From assembly GCA_027484445.1 (NCBI GenBank), contig JAIXSY010000016.1, positions 37,452 through 101,451 on the forward strand: a stretch of DNA of 64,000 bases. Direction: 5' to 3'. The translations under genes and the position numbers were made by a program. The notes below the pieces were generated by a model that made no database searches, had not been told where the DNA came from, and was given only the letters and a program-made list of their open reading frames with translations. Each line of letters begins with the position of its first letter. Position 1 is the first letter of the stretch. Positions 1-8,878 of this stretch are shown piece by piece. This DNA comes from Verrucomicrobiaceae bacterium. GTDB taxonomy: Bacteria > Verrucomicrobiota > Verrucomicrobiia > Verrucomicrobiales > Verrucomicrobiaceae.

Positions 1-56
1 ACTGGCGACGCGTGGCTGAAAAGACAAGGGAGATTTACCGCCAGTTATCATGACAG

Positions 57-1196
57 GTGCGCATCTTGATGTCCATCCAGAGCCTTGTGTCAGGCGGTGC
101 CGAGAGGTTCTTTGTGAATCTGGCTTGTGGCCTTTCGGAAAGGCACGAGGTCATAAGCTACTTGCCGCTGAGTCGTCTAGGCGATCCAGACTTAACGGCG
201 GCTTTGGCCGCGAAGGTGAGCGTCCGTGATCTATCCATCTTCACCCCGCTGACCTACCGCTTGTTTTACAAGCTGACTCTCATGCTGCGCCGCCGAATGC
301 CAGCTTTTGATCCTGAAGCCGTGCTGCACAGCAGCCAGCTTCGCCAGCTTCAGCGTCGGCATCGGTTTGACGTGGTGAACACCCACCTCATGCCTGCAGC
401 GCGGCAAGTTTGCACTGCCTTCGAGCACACACGTCTCTTCATCACCAAGACGGATCATGGCGATACGGCTCAGCCCGACCTCAGGCATGATGCGGTCATC
501 TTCCGTCGTCTAGATGCGCTGATTTGTCCCGCATCTTCCAATACCAAAAAGGCTCGACAAATGCCTTTCCGTTCCGACTGCATGATCAGGACGATTTGCC
601 ATGGTCATCAGGTCTCGACTGGTTCTTCAAAGTTGTCCTCCTTTGCTGGAATCACCTTTGGCATGGTAGCTCGTGGTGTTGAAGACAAAGGCTGGCAAGA
701 GGCGGTGGCAGCCTTCCGTCTGCTGCGTGAGCAGGGCCTTCGCAAGGCACGCTTGGTGTTGGTCGGAGAGGGGCCTGCCTTGGTTCGTTTGAGAGAAGCA
801 ACTCTTGCAGATGATGGGATCATTCACGTTGGGCATCAGTCCGATGCCGTGGCTTGGATTCGTGGCTTCGATGTGGGCCTTCTGCCTTCTTGTTTGGCGG
901 AAGAAAGTCTGCCGCTCAGTGTCATCGAATACTTGTTGTGTGGAAAACCCGTCATCGCGACGGCAGTCGGAGGAATCCCTGAGATGGTCGGCGCGGCGGG
1001 TCTGCTGGTGCCTTTAGATGCCAAGGGGCGAGCGAGTGTTCACGCACTCGCAGCTGCCATGGAGCAAATGATGCACGAGCCACGTCGTGCGTGCCATGCT
1101 GCTGCCGCGATGCAGGCGAGTGCAGCTTTTGATCTATCCCGTTGTGTGAGTGAGTATGAAGCACTCTTTGAGCAGGGAATGAGGTGGCAGCCATGA
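57..1196 (+). CDS. Glycosyltransferase family 4 protein
   Basis: A 379-residue GT-B glycosyltransferase, expected to act at the cytoplasmic face of the inner membrane in glycan assembly. The N-terminus (MSIQSLVSGGAERFFVNL) is the typical GT4 acceptor-side start with a glycine-rich loop. Around residues 281-311 the segment EESLPLSVIEYLLCGKPV followed by GGIPEMV is the donor nucleotide-sugar site of GT4 enzymes. The start is a GTG; no in-frame ATG lies close by that keeps the conserved N-terminus. The stop overlaps the ATG of the next gene (ATGA), implying translational coupling and operon membership. Donor and acceptor cannot be read from sequence. The cluster probably continues upstream of the window. 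Confidence 0.88.
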   Translation: MRILMSIQSLVSGGAERFFVNLACGLSERHEVISYLPLSRLGDPDLTAALAAKVSVRDLSIFTPLTYRLFYKLTLMLRRRMPAFDPEAVLHSSQLRQLQRRHRFDVVNTHLMPAARQVCTAFEHTRLFITKTDHGDTAQPDLRHDAVIFRRLDALICPASSNTKKARQMPFRSDCMIRTICHGHQVSTGSSKLSSFAGITFGMVARGVEDKGWQEAVAAFRLLREQGLRKARLVLVGEGPALVRLREATLADDGIIHVGHQSDAVAWIRGFDVGLLPSCLAEESLPLSVIEYLLCGKPVIATAVGGIPEMVGAAGLLVPLDAKGRASVHALAAAMEQMMHEPRRACHAAAAMQASAAFDLSRCVSEYEALFEQGMRWQP

Positions 1197-2149
1197 GCTT
1201 CGTCTATCCCTTTTCCATGGTGATGAAGCCAACCCATTTGAGGTTGGTGGAGGTGCTTCGCTGCCTTCCAGGCCTACGCAGGTTAGCGCCTCGCATGGCG
1301 TATGGATCTGCCCTAGCCTCACGCGGTTTCTTTCGTTATCAGAATCGTTGGCTAGAGTTTGATGGACGGAACAGCCAATTCCACGCGCTCTATGGGCCTC
1401 AGTATGCGGCAGGTTATGAGTTAGAGACCTGCGTGTTGATCAGTCTGCTTTTGCGTGGTGCAGGTGCTTTTGTCGATGCCGGTGCCAACTGGGGATTTTT
1501 CACCTTACTCGCCTTATCCCTGCCCGCTTTCACCGGGCCTTGCGTGAGCTTTGAGCCCAACCCCAGCAGCTTTGCGGATCTACGCAGCCTCATTGCGCAG
1601 GCAGGTTTGGAGACGCGTGTCCAATTGCACGCTCAGGGCTTGGGTGCCTTTTCGGGCCCGCTTCGACTGTCAGGCGACTTATCGGATAGTGGATGCATTC
1701 AGCTTTCAAACGCTGGTCAAGGGGCATCCGTCTGGGTGACGACTCTAGATGAGGCGATCACCGATCCTGTTGCGCTGATCAAGATGGATGTCGAAGGCAT
1801 GGAACGACACGTTTTGGCTGGAGGAGAAAAGCTCATCATGCAGCAGAGGCCCATGATTCTGTTGGAAAACACCTTGGATGAGGAAGGCGAATTTACACAG
1901 TCTCTCACTTGGCTCCATGAGCATGAGTATCGCTGCCTGATACCGGCATTGAGGGTGCAGCGTGGAGGTATGGAGCAGCTTTACCATTATGGAAGTCCTC
2001 CCTTGTCTGCTGGGACTTCTTTTGATTCTGAACGCATGGCCTTCATGCCTGTGATGCCGAAGACTCGTGGCTGGTATGCACGCCAGTTGAATCTACTGGC
2101 TTGTCCGCTAGAGCGAATGGCCGAGTTGCCTGGAGATTTGCATGGTTGA
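1193..2149 (+). CDS. FkbM family SAM-dependent methyltransferase
   Basis: A 318-residue protein with the FkbM pattern: motif I VDAGANWGFF, then FEPNPSS (the acidic ribose-binding position), then IKMDVEGMERH. FkbM enzymes O-methylate hydroxyls, in glycan clusters usually on sugars. The chosen ATG overlaps the previous stop (ATGA); a GTG three codons upstream is possible but would break the usual coupling. The C-terminal 100 residues are longer than the core domain and show no recognised motif. This is the first of six FkbM homologues in the cluster. Family assignment is firm, substrate unknown. Confidence 0.88.
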   Translation: MSFVYPFSMVMKPTHLRLVEVLRCLPGLRRLAPRMAYGSALASRGFFRYQNRWLEFDGRNSQFHALYGPQYAAGYELETCVLISLLLRGAGAFVDAGANWGFFTLLALSLPAFTGPCVSFEPNPSSFADLRSLIAQAGLETRVQLHAQGLGAFSGPLRLSGDLSDSGCIQLSNAGQGASVWVTTLDEAITDPVALIKMDVEGMERHVLAGGEKLIMQQRPMILLENTLDEEGEFTQSLTWLHEHEYRCLIPALRVQRGGMEQLYHYGSPPLSAGTSFDSERMAFMPVMPKTRGWYARQLNLLACPLERMAELPGDLHG

Positions 2150-3158
2150 GCGCCTATCATGGATGCAGAGCTTGCGCGAATGGCTGCGTTTGCTGCCGTT
2201 CATGGGGCGTCCCTGCCTCATTGTTCGACGATACGGTGGACTTGGTGATTTGTTGAGCCTCATGCCTGGACTTCAGATCCTGAAGGAGCGTTATCCAGCT
2301 CACGCCCTGATCTTGGTCACATCACCTAGCTTGGTCAAAATCGCCACATTGGCAGGTGTGGCTGCGCTGGTGCTGCCCAGCAATGTTCGAGGCACTGGGT
2401 GGCTAGCCACGGTGCTGAGATCCACAGCAGATCTGACGCCTCAGCTGGCCGATGAACGGCAGCCCCCCCAGCCACGTGCTCGGCGATTGCTCATGGAGGA
2501 GTTTGCGACGCAGCTCGGTGTTGAATTGCCATCACCGCAGGTGGTTCGTTTGCAACCCAGCGAAACCAGCGTGATTTCTGTTCGAAAGGCTCTTGTGGAG
2601 GCAAAGGTCTCGATCGATCAGCTGGTGGTGATCCACACCGGTCCCAGCTGGCCAGTCAAACATTGGCCTCATGAGCATTGGTGCACTTTGACCAAGGCAC
2701 TGCAATCCGAAGGCCTTGCCGTGGTGCAGATCGGTGCACGAGGTCATGATGGCAATCCCGAAGCGGAGATGCCAGCCATTGAACACGCCTTGGATTGGCG
2801 TGATCGGCTGGATCTTCCTGAGCTTGCCGCGCTCCTCAGTTTAGCGAGGCTATTCATGGGTATCGATTCTGGCCCACTGCACCTCGCGCAGAGTGTAGGC
2901 ACGCCACGAATCGGTCTATTTGGCCCCACGGAACCTGCCAGCATTCTGCCCTTGGATTCGAGCATGAACGCTTTAACCGCAGGTCTCTTCTGCCAGGGAT
3001 GCCATCACCACCCCGCAGGCCCCCAGCACTGGCGCACGGGCTGCCCCCATGACACGGCCTGCATGGCGCACCTGACGCCCGACCACGTGCTGCACACATG
3101 CCGCCCGCTTTTGCGCCAGCTCATGCCGCCCGCTTCTCCCCCGAACTCCCATGCCTGA
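2142..3158 (+). CDS. Glycosyltransferase family 9 (heptosyltransferase-like)
   Basis: A 338-residue GT9-type protein. The N-terminus has the family signature RRYGGLGDLLSLMPGLQILK, which matches the heptosyltransferase start. IHTGPSWPVKHWP lies near residue 161, and GIDSGPLHLAQSVGTP near residue 239 is the conserved GT9 nucleotide-sugar-binding loop. A cysteine-rich tail (CQGCHHHPAG, then CPHDTAC) is seen in several bacterial GT9 proteins. Known members transfer ADP-heptose to LPS core, but GT9 proteins in glycan clusters may use other donors. The gene overlaps the preceding FkbM gene by 8 bp and the following ABC gene by 8 bp, so it is co-translated with them. Confidence 0.87.
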   Translation: MVERLSWMQSLREWLRLLPFMGRPCLIVRRYGGLGDLLSLMPGLQILKERYPAHALILVTSPSLVKIATLAGVAALVLPSNVRGTGWLATVLRSTADLTPQLADERQPPQPRARRLLMEEFATQLGVELPSPQVVRLQPSETSVISVRKALVEAKVSIDQLVVIHTGPSWPVKHWPHEHWCTLTKALQSEGLAVVQIGARGHDGNPEAEMPAIEHALDWRDRLDLPELAALLSLARLFMGIDSGPLHLAQSVGTPRIGLFGPTEPASILPLDSSMNALTAGLFCQGCHHHPAGPQHWRTGCPHDTACMAHLTPDHVLHTCRPLLRQLMPPASPPNSHA

Positions 3159-4401
3159 AGAGCCCATCATCAGCGCCGAAGGCATCAGCAAATGCTACAC
3201 GCTGAATCATCTGGGTGGCCATGCACCCTACCGTCGGCTCAGCGACACGCTGTTGCAGGCGGCCACCGCACCCCTGCGCTGGTTCGGCGCAGGCCGTCAC
3301 CCGCAAGAGACTGGGCGGGTGGAGGAGTTTTGGGCATTGAATGACGTCTCCTTTGAAATCAAGCGTGGCGAGGTGGTGGGCATCATCGGGCGCAACGGCG
3401 CGGGCAAAAGCACCCTGCTGAAGATCCTGAGCCGCATCACCGAGCCGACCCAGGGCCGCATCACCCTGAATGGACGCGTGGCCTCGCTGCTAGAGGTGGG
3501 CACTGGCTTTCACCCGGAGCTGACGGGTCGAGAAAACATCTACCTGAATGGGGCGATCCTTGGCATGACGAAGGCGGAGATACGGTCGAAGTTCGATGAG
3601 ATCGTGGACTTCGCCGAGGTGGAGAAATTCCTCGACACGCCCGTGAAGCGCTACAGCAGCGGCATGTATGTGCGCCTCGCCTTTGCCGTGGCCGCCCACC
3701 TAGAGCCCGAGGTACTGATCGTGGATGAAGTGCTGGCCGTGGGCGATTCGCAGTTTCAGGCAAAGTGCCTGGGCAAGATGGAAAATGCCGCCAGTGGAGG
3801 TCGCACCGTGCTGCTGGTCACGCACAACATGCTGATCACCCGCCGCTTGTGCTCGAAGGCCATGCTTCTCGAAGCTGGCCGTATCCGCGGCTTTGGCGAC
3901 ACGGCGGGCATTGTGTCTGACTACGAAGAGCGCGGCCTGAACCAGGCGCAGCCGCACCTAGCCCATCTTTTCCATCTGCGGCGCTGGTGGGTGGGCGGGC
4001 CTGAGGCAGCGGCGGAGTCCAGCCATGTGTATGATGAGAAGCAGGCTGCCGAGTTCTGCTTTGAGCTGCACGCCCCACGCCCAGCCACGCGGGCAAACCT
4101 GGGCCTGCACCTGCGCGATGCTTCCAACACCTTGCTCGTCAGCCTGCACATCGAGCCCTTTCAAGCGCCTGAAGGCAGGGTGCAGGTGCGCCTTCGGCTA
4201 GCTTCGCTGCCATTGCTGCCGGGCGTGTACCGCTGGCAGGTGGGTCTCGTGGTCCAGGGTGATCTCGTGCTGCAGGAAACGCTCCTGCCTGAGCTGCACG
4301 TGACCTCCGAAAGCCACGGCCATCCCCAGCCCGGCTGGACGCCAGTGATGAACTTACCGTATGACTGCGAAGTTATGGAACTTATGGAACTGGAGAGCTA
4401 A
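3151..4401 (+). CDS. wzt: Polysaccharide ABC transporter ATP-binding protein with C-terminal domain (Wzt type)
   Basis: A 416-residue ABC ATPase of the polysaccharide/teichoic-acid export family. Walker A GRNGAGKST lies at residues 80-88, the signature YSSGM at about 168-172, and Walker B LIVDEVLAVGD at about 189-199. A long C-terminal extension (about 260-416) corresponds to the Wzt carbohydrate-binding domain that recognises the modified end of an O-antigen before export. Its membrane partner Wzm is not in this window, so it is either upstream of base 1 or elsewhere. Start ATG overlaps the GT9 stop. The C-terminal domain suggests recognition of a terminally modified glycan, and the surrounding methyltransferases are candidate sources of that mark. 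Confidence 0.9.
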   Translation: MPEEPIISAEGISKCYTLNHLGGHAPYRRLSDTLLQAATAPLRWFGAGRHPQETGRVEEFWALNDVSFEIKRGEVVGIIGRNGAGKSTLLKILSRITEPTQGRITLNGRVASLLEVGTGFHPELTGRENIYLNGAILGMTKAEIRSKFDEIVDFAEVEKFLDTPVKRYSSGMYVRLAFAVAAHLEPEVLIVDEVLAVGDSQFQAKCLGKMENAASGGRTVLLVTHNMLITRRLCSKAMLLEAGRIRGFGDTAGIVSDYEERGLNQAQPHLAHLFHLRRWWVGGPEAAAESSHVYDEKQAAEFCFELHAPRPATRANLGLHLRDASNTLLVSLHIEPFQAPEGRVQVRLRLASLPLLPGVYRWQVGLVVQGDLVLQETLLPELHVTSESHGHPQPGWTPVMNLPYDCEVMELMELES

Positions 4402-4407
4402 GATTAA

Positions 4408-5352
4408 ATGATTCTTTCGAAAGATAATCTTATTTCAGCCGCAAGAGTGGGTGGCATTGTTTTGCATCGGTTGATTGCTGCGTGTCCGCCTTTACGCTCA
4501 TGCTATCTTTGGGTGCTTCCCATGCTAGCCTCCAGGTTAGGAAAGCTTTCCCGCATGCGTCTTCTGAATGTCATGCGTTCGGTGCAATGGCCTCAAAAGT
4601 CACTCCATCCCGTGACAGTGCGTCTGGGTGCCAGTGTTGATGCATTGCTGATGCCACATTCAGGTGAGTTCGATTTCGAGGCCGTCTTGGGCGGCACTTT
4701 GGGATATGAGTCTGAAGTGTTTACTCTTCTTGATGAGCGAATTTCAAGATATGACGCTGTGATCGAGATTGGTGCGAATGTAGGCGTTTACACAATATAC
4801 TTTGCGAAACAGATGAGGGCACGTGGTGGAGGGATTTTGCACTCCTTTGAGCCTTCAGCTGAGGCTTACGATCGATTGCGTGAAAACCTAAAGCTAAACA
4901 ACTTAGCTGATGTCAGCACGTTGAACCTCGCTGTTGGAACGAGCACTGCGTTTGTGGATCTGATTGAACCAGAAGGGCATTTGACCAACGGTTCTCTTTT
5001 GGAATCCTTCGCCCAACAGTTCTCTCGCCAGACAAAGCGCAGGAAGGTAATGATGGTTAAGGCCGATGACTTGGCGATTCTAACAAAAGACGCGAAACGA
5101 ATACTTATCAAAATCGACGTCGAAGGTTTTGAGGCTCCTCTTTTGAGTTCGATGACTAACTTTTTGAAAGCTTTCCAGCCAGATTTATTGATTGAGGTGT
5201 TGCCGGATTATGTGGATGAAATCGCAGCTGTGCCTGCGCTGGATGAAGTTGGCTATAAGTTCTATGAGATTACCTCCAAAGGTCTTCATAGGCATGAAAG
5301 ATTGATCGCTAGTTCACAGAGGGACTGGTTTCTATCGACCCGGGATGAATAA
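4408..5352 (+). CDS. FkbM family SAM-dependent methyltransferase
   Basis: A 314-residue FkbM-type methyltransferase. Motif I is IEIGANVGVYTIYFAK, followed by SFEPSAEAYDRL and, later, ILIKIDVEGFEAPLL. About 90 residues precede the catalytic core. It starts 6 bp after the Wzt stop and ends 3 bp before the next GT2 start, consistent with a single transcript. Base composition is more AT-rich than the flanking wzt and GT2 genes, hinting at separate acquisition. Substrate is unknown; by context a sugar hydroxyl. Confidence 0.87.
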   Translation: MILSKDNLISAARVGGIVLHRLIAACPPLRSCYLWVLPMLASRLGKLSRMRLLNVMRSVQWPQKSLHPVTVRLGASVDALLMPHSGEFDFEAVLGGTLGYESEVFTLLDERISRYDAVIEIGANVGVYTIYFAKQMRARGGGILHSFEPSAEAYDRLRENLKLNNLADVSTLNLAVGTSTAFVDLIEPEGHLTNGSLLESFAQQFSRQTKRRKVMMVKADDLAILTKDAKRILIKIDVEGFEAPLLSSMTNFLKAFQPDLLIEVLPDYVDEIAAVPALDEVGYKFYEITSKGLHRHERLIASSQRDWFLSTRDE

Positions 5353-5355
5353 ACC

Positions 5356-6321
5356 ATGATCTCCGTCATCATCCCCGCCTGGAACGCACTCCGCTGGCTG
5401 CCGGAGACGCTGGGCAGCGTCATGTCGCAAAAAGGGGCAAGGTTTGAGGTCGTGCTGGTGGACGATGGCTCCACAGATAACACAGCCGATTATGTGGCTC
5501 GGGAATGGCCGCAGGTGCGGTTGGTGCGCAGCGAAAACCGGGGCGTTAGCCATGCGCGGAATCTGGGCACCGCTGAAGCACAGGGAGAGCTGGTGAAATA
5601 CCTCGATGCCGATGATCTGCTATTGCCCGGCACCCTGGCTCGTCAGGAGTCCCTGATGTCGGCGAATCCTGGCAGCGATGTGGTCTATGGAAACTGGCAG
5701 TGGCTAAAGGAGCAGGCGGATGGTCGTTTTGAGCTTGGCGAAAAAGTGCTGCGTCGCATTGAGGACGCCCATGCAGACCCGGAACTGGCGTTTTTGTCTG
5801 ACTTCTGGTGTCCAACGGGTGCTTACCTTTACAAGCGCTCATTTCTTCAAAACATTCTCCCCTGGAAAGAATGGCTGCCCATCATTCAGGATGCACGCTT
5901 TGCCTGGGATGCGGCGGCAGCCGGAGCCCGCTGGATGCATGACGAGGAAATTAGCGTGCTTTACCGACATCACCGAAAAGGCTCTGTTTCGACTCGGAAC
6001 GCGGAAGCTTTTCTGAGGGACTGCCTAACCAACGTGGCAGACATTCAAACTCTCTGGGCAGCGGACCAGCTGGGGCTGGAGTCGGCCAGGGCAGGCTCGG
6101 TGGCTCAGACATTAGCTGCTCTAGCCCGCAAGCTAGCACCCTTGAACGAAGAGCTTTTTCAGGAATCCTTGAAGCGGCTTGAGATGGTATCGCCTGGTTA
6201 CCAGCCCAGCACTCCTCTTGGTTTGGCTGTCTTGTCCAAGCTGCTTGGCTATCATCGTGCGGTTCGTGTGGCCGCCGTCCTGGATCGACTGAAAAAACCT
6301 TCCGCCTTTGTTGTCCCATGA
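5356..6321 (+). CDS. Glycosyltransferase family 2 protein
   Basis: A 321-residue GT-A fold transferase. It opens with SVIIPAWNALRWLPETL, followed by VLVDDGSTDNT (nucleotide binding) and YLDADD (the metal-binding DXD equivalent) near residue 88. These are diagnostic of family 2 inverting transferases. A later ISVLYRHHRKGSVS segment is common in bacterial GT2 of O-antigen clusters. The stop overlaps the ATG of the next FkbM gene (ATGA). No membrane segments are apparent. Sugar specificity cannot be deduced. Confidence 0.9.
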   Translation: MISVIIPAWNALRWLPETLGSVMSQKGARFEVVLVDDGSTDNTADYVAREWPQVRLVRSENRGVSHARNLGTAEAQGELVKYLDADDLLLPGTLARQESLMSANPGSDVVYGNWQWLKEQADGRFELGEKVLRRIEDAHADPELAFLSDFWCPTGAYLYKRSFLQNILPWKEWLPIIQDARFAWDAAAAGARWMHDEEISVLYRHHRKGSVSTRNAEAFLRDCLTNVADIQTLWAADQLGLESARAGSVAQTLAALARKLAPLNEELFQESLKRLEMVSPGYQPSTPLGLAVLSKLLGYHRAVRVAAVLDRLKKPSAFVVP

Positions 6322-7103
6322 CTTGGTTTGGAGCTCTCACCCGCAAGCTAGGCATCTATGGTGCCATTCGCTACAGCCCTATTTATCCCTTGATACAGCG
6401 GTTGAGAAACCCAGGGTATTTCCGCGCCTTGCAGCGTGAGGAACGATTTTATCGGCAGCTCCTGGGAACAGGTAACAGCGGTTTGGTCTTTGATGTAGGT
6501 GCCAATGTCGGTGACAAGACAGAAGTGTTTTCGCGGGTGGCGAGGCAGGTGGTAAGCTTTGAGCCAGACCCTAGGCTGGCAGCTCATTTGAAGCTACGAT
6601 TTCAGCGACAGAAAAACGTCGTGGTGGAAGGCTGTGGATTGTCGGATCGTGAAGGTGTGATGACCCTGCATGCCTATGGCGGAGGATCGGCCTACAACAC
6701 GCTCTGTGACCGGCGGCATGAGTCGATTGCCAACTTGCATCCCGGCCATCAAAAGATAGACGTGCTGGTGACGACGCTAGACCAGATGATCAAGCGCCAT
6801 GGCGTGCCAGATTACATCAAGGTGGATGTAGAAGGGCACGAAGTGGAAGTTTTTGCCGGTCTTTCCAGGAATGTTAGGCTGGTTTCATTTGAAGCCAACT
6901 TGCCAGAATTTGGCTCGGAAACCTGTGCGGTCGTCCAGAGGCTTGATGCACTCAGCGGAGGCACCGTTCGGTTTTGGGCCGCCGCAGCTGAACTCGCGGA
7001 GGCACCCACCGACTTCCCCTTGACCGCTGAGGAAGTGTGCAAGCTGGTCATGGATGACAGAGCGCCTGCGTATCTTGAGTTCTTTGCCAGGATCAACCAG
7101 TAG
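6318..7103 (+). CDS. FkbM family SAM-dependent methyltransferase
   Basis: A 261-residue compact FkbM enzyme with FDVGANVGDKTEVF (SAM loop), VSFEPDPRLAAHL and YIKVDVEGHEVEVF in canonical order. The ATG lies inside the previous stop (ATGA). It is the last gene of the first tight block: a 193-bp AT-rich gap follows. The usual role is O-methylation of a glycan hydroxyl, inferred here from context. Confidence 0.89.
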   Translation: MTWFGALTRKLGIYGAIRYSPIYPLIQRLRNPGYFRALQREERFYRQLLGTGNSGLVFDVGANVGDKTEVFSRVARQVVSFEPDPRLAAHLKLRFQRQKNVVVEGCGLSDREGVMTLHAYGGGSAYNTLCDRRHESIANLHPGHQKIDVLVTTLDQMIKRHGVPDYIKVDVEGHEVEVFAGLSRNVRLVSFEANLPEFGSETCAVVQRLDALSGGTVRFWAAAAELAEAPTDFPLTAEEVCKLVMDDRAPAYLEFFARINQ

Positions 7104-7296
7104 TGTTGTACACAAGCTGATTTGATTTCCGATGTCAATATCTGACCAATTCCCACGCGACTTAGAACAGCCGCGAATTGCAGGCAGGTTTAGCAGCAAC
7201 CGTTACTCTCAGGAAACGATTAAGGTCAAAACTATCGCATTGCAGATGAACTGATGAAGGGTTTGCCTTTATATTATCTTAATTAATAACACTAAA
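7104..7296 (+). other. AT-rich intergenic gap, composition boundary
   Basis: No coding potential is seen in these 193 bp. The end (near 7270-7296) is strongly AT-rich and marks a drop in GC relative to the upstream genes. It probably carries the promoter for the three AT-rich genes that follow, but no convincing -35/-10 pair or terminator hairpin could be placed. Confidence 0.4.
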
Positions 7297-8073
7297 GTGA
7301 TCAAAGCAGTTCTAAACTACGCTTGGCGAATTATTCATCGCCTGGGATATTCAATTCGAAAATCAGAAGACTGGGCTTGGCACGATCAAAAAAAACTTCT
7401 CAATGATAGGGCAGAGATGACTATTTTTGATGTGGGTGCTAATTGTGGAGCAATCACAGCCAAATACAGAGAAATTTTTTCTGATGCGAAAATTTACTGT
7501 TTTGAGCCCATCCCAGCCCTTTATCAAAGCATTGCAGATCGATTTAAGCATGACCCACTGGTGCATGTTGTTCCAATAGCCTGTTCAAACCGCGTAGGCC
7601 AAGCAGATTTTTATCAAAATCAAGCAGTAGATACTTCTTCGCTTTTGGCAGCAGACCTGCAATCAGTCCCTGAATCATATCTAAAAATGCTTAATACAAG
7701 CAAGAAAATAACGGTGGACTTGGTAACAATCGATCAATTTTGTGAGACCCAGAATATCAATCAGATCGACCTTCTGAAATTAGATATCCAAGGAGGTGAG
7801 TTGGATGCGCTAAAGGGTGCAGAGCGTTGTCTTGAGCAGGGAAAAGTCAGTCTTGTATATACAGAAGTTTTCTTTACGCCATACTATAATGAGCAGCCTC
7901 TTTTCGGCGATATTTCAAATTATCTGAGTTCAAAAGGGTATATTCTCCATGAGTTTTACTACCCAAGCTTCAATGGAAGTACTGGAAGACTGCAATGGGC
8001 AGACTGTATCTTCTTACATAAGAAATACTACAACCGCCATCGCGAATTATTAAAATCGTATATGAAGCCTTGA
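7297..8073 (+). CDS. FkbM family SAM-dependent methyltransferase
   Basis: A 258-residue FkbM protein starting at GTG. The motifs are FDVGANCGAITAKY, CFEPIPALYQSI and LLKLDIQGGELDALKGA; the last has IQG in place of the usual VEG, a common variant. The gene is noticeably AT-rich (lysine- and asparagine-rich codons) compared with genes on either side and is separated from neighbours by AT-rich spacers. With the two following genes it seems to form a transferred block. It is predicted to methylate a sugar hydroxyl. Confidence 0.86.
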   Translation: MIKAVLNYAWRIIHRLGYSIRKSEDWAWHDQKKLLNDRAEMTIFDVGANCGAITAKYREIFSDAKIYCFEPIPALYQSIADRFKHDPLVHVVPIACSNRVGQADFYQNQAVDTSSLLAADLQSVPESYLKMLNTSKKITVDLVTIDQFCETQNINQIDLLKLDIQGGELDALKGAERCLEQGKVSLVYTEVFFTPYYNEQPLFGDISNYLSSKGYILHEFYYPSFNGSTGRLQWADCIFLHKKYYNRHRELLKSYMKP

Positions 8074-8116
8074 TGCTTGCGATGGTCCTGACCTTTAAAC
8101 CCTAACCTAAAACAAA

Positions 8117-8878
8117 GTGTTACGACAAATCATCAATTCGATCATTCATAGCTCCGCTCAATGGCCCTGGCTCTTTGACCGGATCAAAGCCTTGTCTCGA
8201 ATTGGCTCGAAAAACAAACTTTTTCTTAACCTTCGAAAGCTTAGTCGATCCAAACAGTTGGTGCATTTCTTGCAGATTGGAGCTTCGGATGGTTTGCGAT
8301 ACGACCCTATCCGAGAATTTGTGATCCAAGGGCATTGGGTGGGTTCTTTGGTGGAACCTCTGCCACATGTTTTTGAGCGCTTACGCAAAAATTACGAATA
8401 CACGAAGCTAGAAAGCTCCGGGAAGATACATTTCATCAATGCAGCAATTAGCACGCATTCGGGACATGTTCAGATTTACGAGATAAGAAGCAATTGCTTA
8501 GATAAGTCTAAAGAATACGTTGAAGGATTCAGTTCTTTGGATCGAAATCATGTTCAAAAACATTTAGATAACTTGTCCAGTTCGGAAAACAGCATTAGTG
8601 AAACACAAGTTCGATGTCTGACACCGGAAGAATTAATAAAAATAACACAATTAAATGGTTTGGATTTATTAGTTCTTGATGTGGAGGGTCATGAGCATGA
8701 AATTTTGATGGCGTTCCCGTTTTTAACGGGAAAACCCAAAGTGATTGTTTATGAGTCGAATCATTTGAATCAGAAAGAAAACAACGAACTCAATTCAATG
8801 CTTATGGGTCATGGTTATCAAATGATAACTATCGGTAATGATACTTGGGCTGAGTTAAATGAAACACTGAATTCATGA
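8117..8878 (+). CDS. FkbM-like methyltransferase
   Basis: A 253-residue protein with a divergent FkbM pattern. The SAM loop reads FLQIGASDGLRYDP (GASDG instead of GANVG), then VEPLPHVFERLRKNY, then LLVLDVEGHEHEIL. The GASDG form occurs in a sub-branch of FkbM proteins. GTG start, AT-rich composition. The stop overlaps the ATG of the next gene (ATGA), so the two are probably translated together and may modify the same residue. Substrate unknown. Confidence 0.8.
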   Translation: MLRQIINSIIHSSAQWPWLFDRIKALSRIGSKNKLFLNLRKLSRSKQLVHFLQIGASDGLRYDPIREFVIQGHWVGSLVEPLPHVFERLRKNYEYTKLESSGKIHFINAAISTHSGHVQIYEIRSNCLDKSKEYVEGFSSLDRNHVQKHLDNLSSSENSISETQVRCLTPEELIKITQLNGLDLLVLDVEGHEHEILMAFPFLTGKPKVIVYESNHLNQKENNELNSMLMGHGYQMITIGNDTWAELNETLNS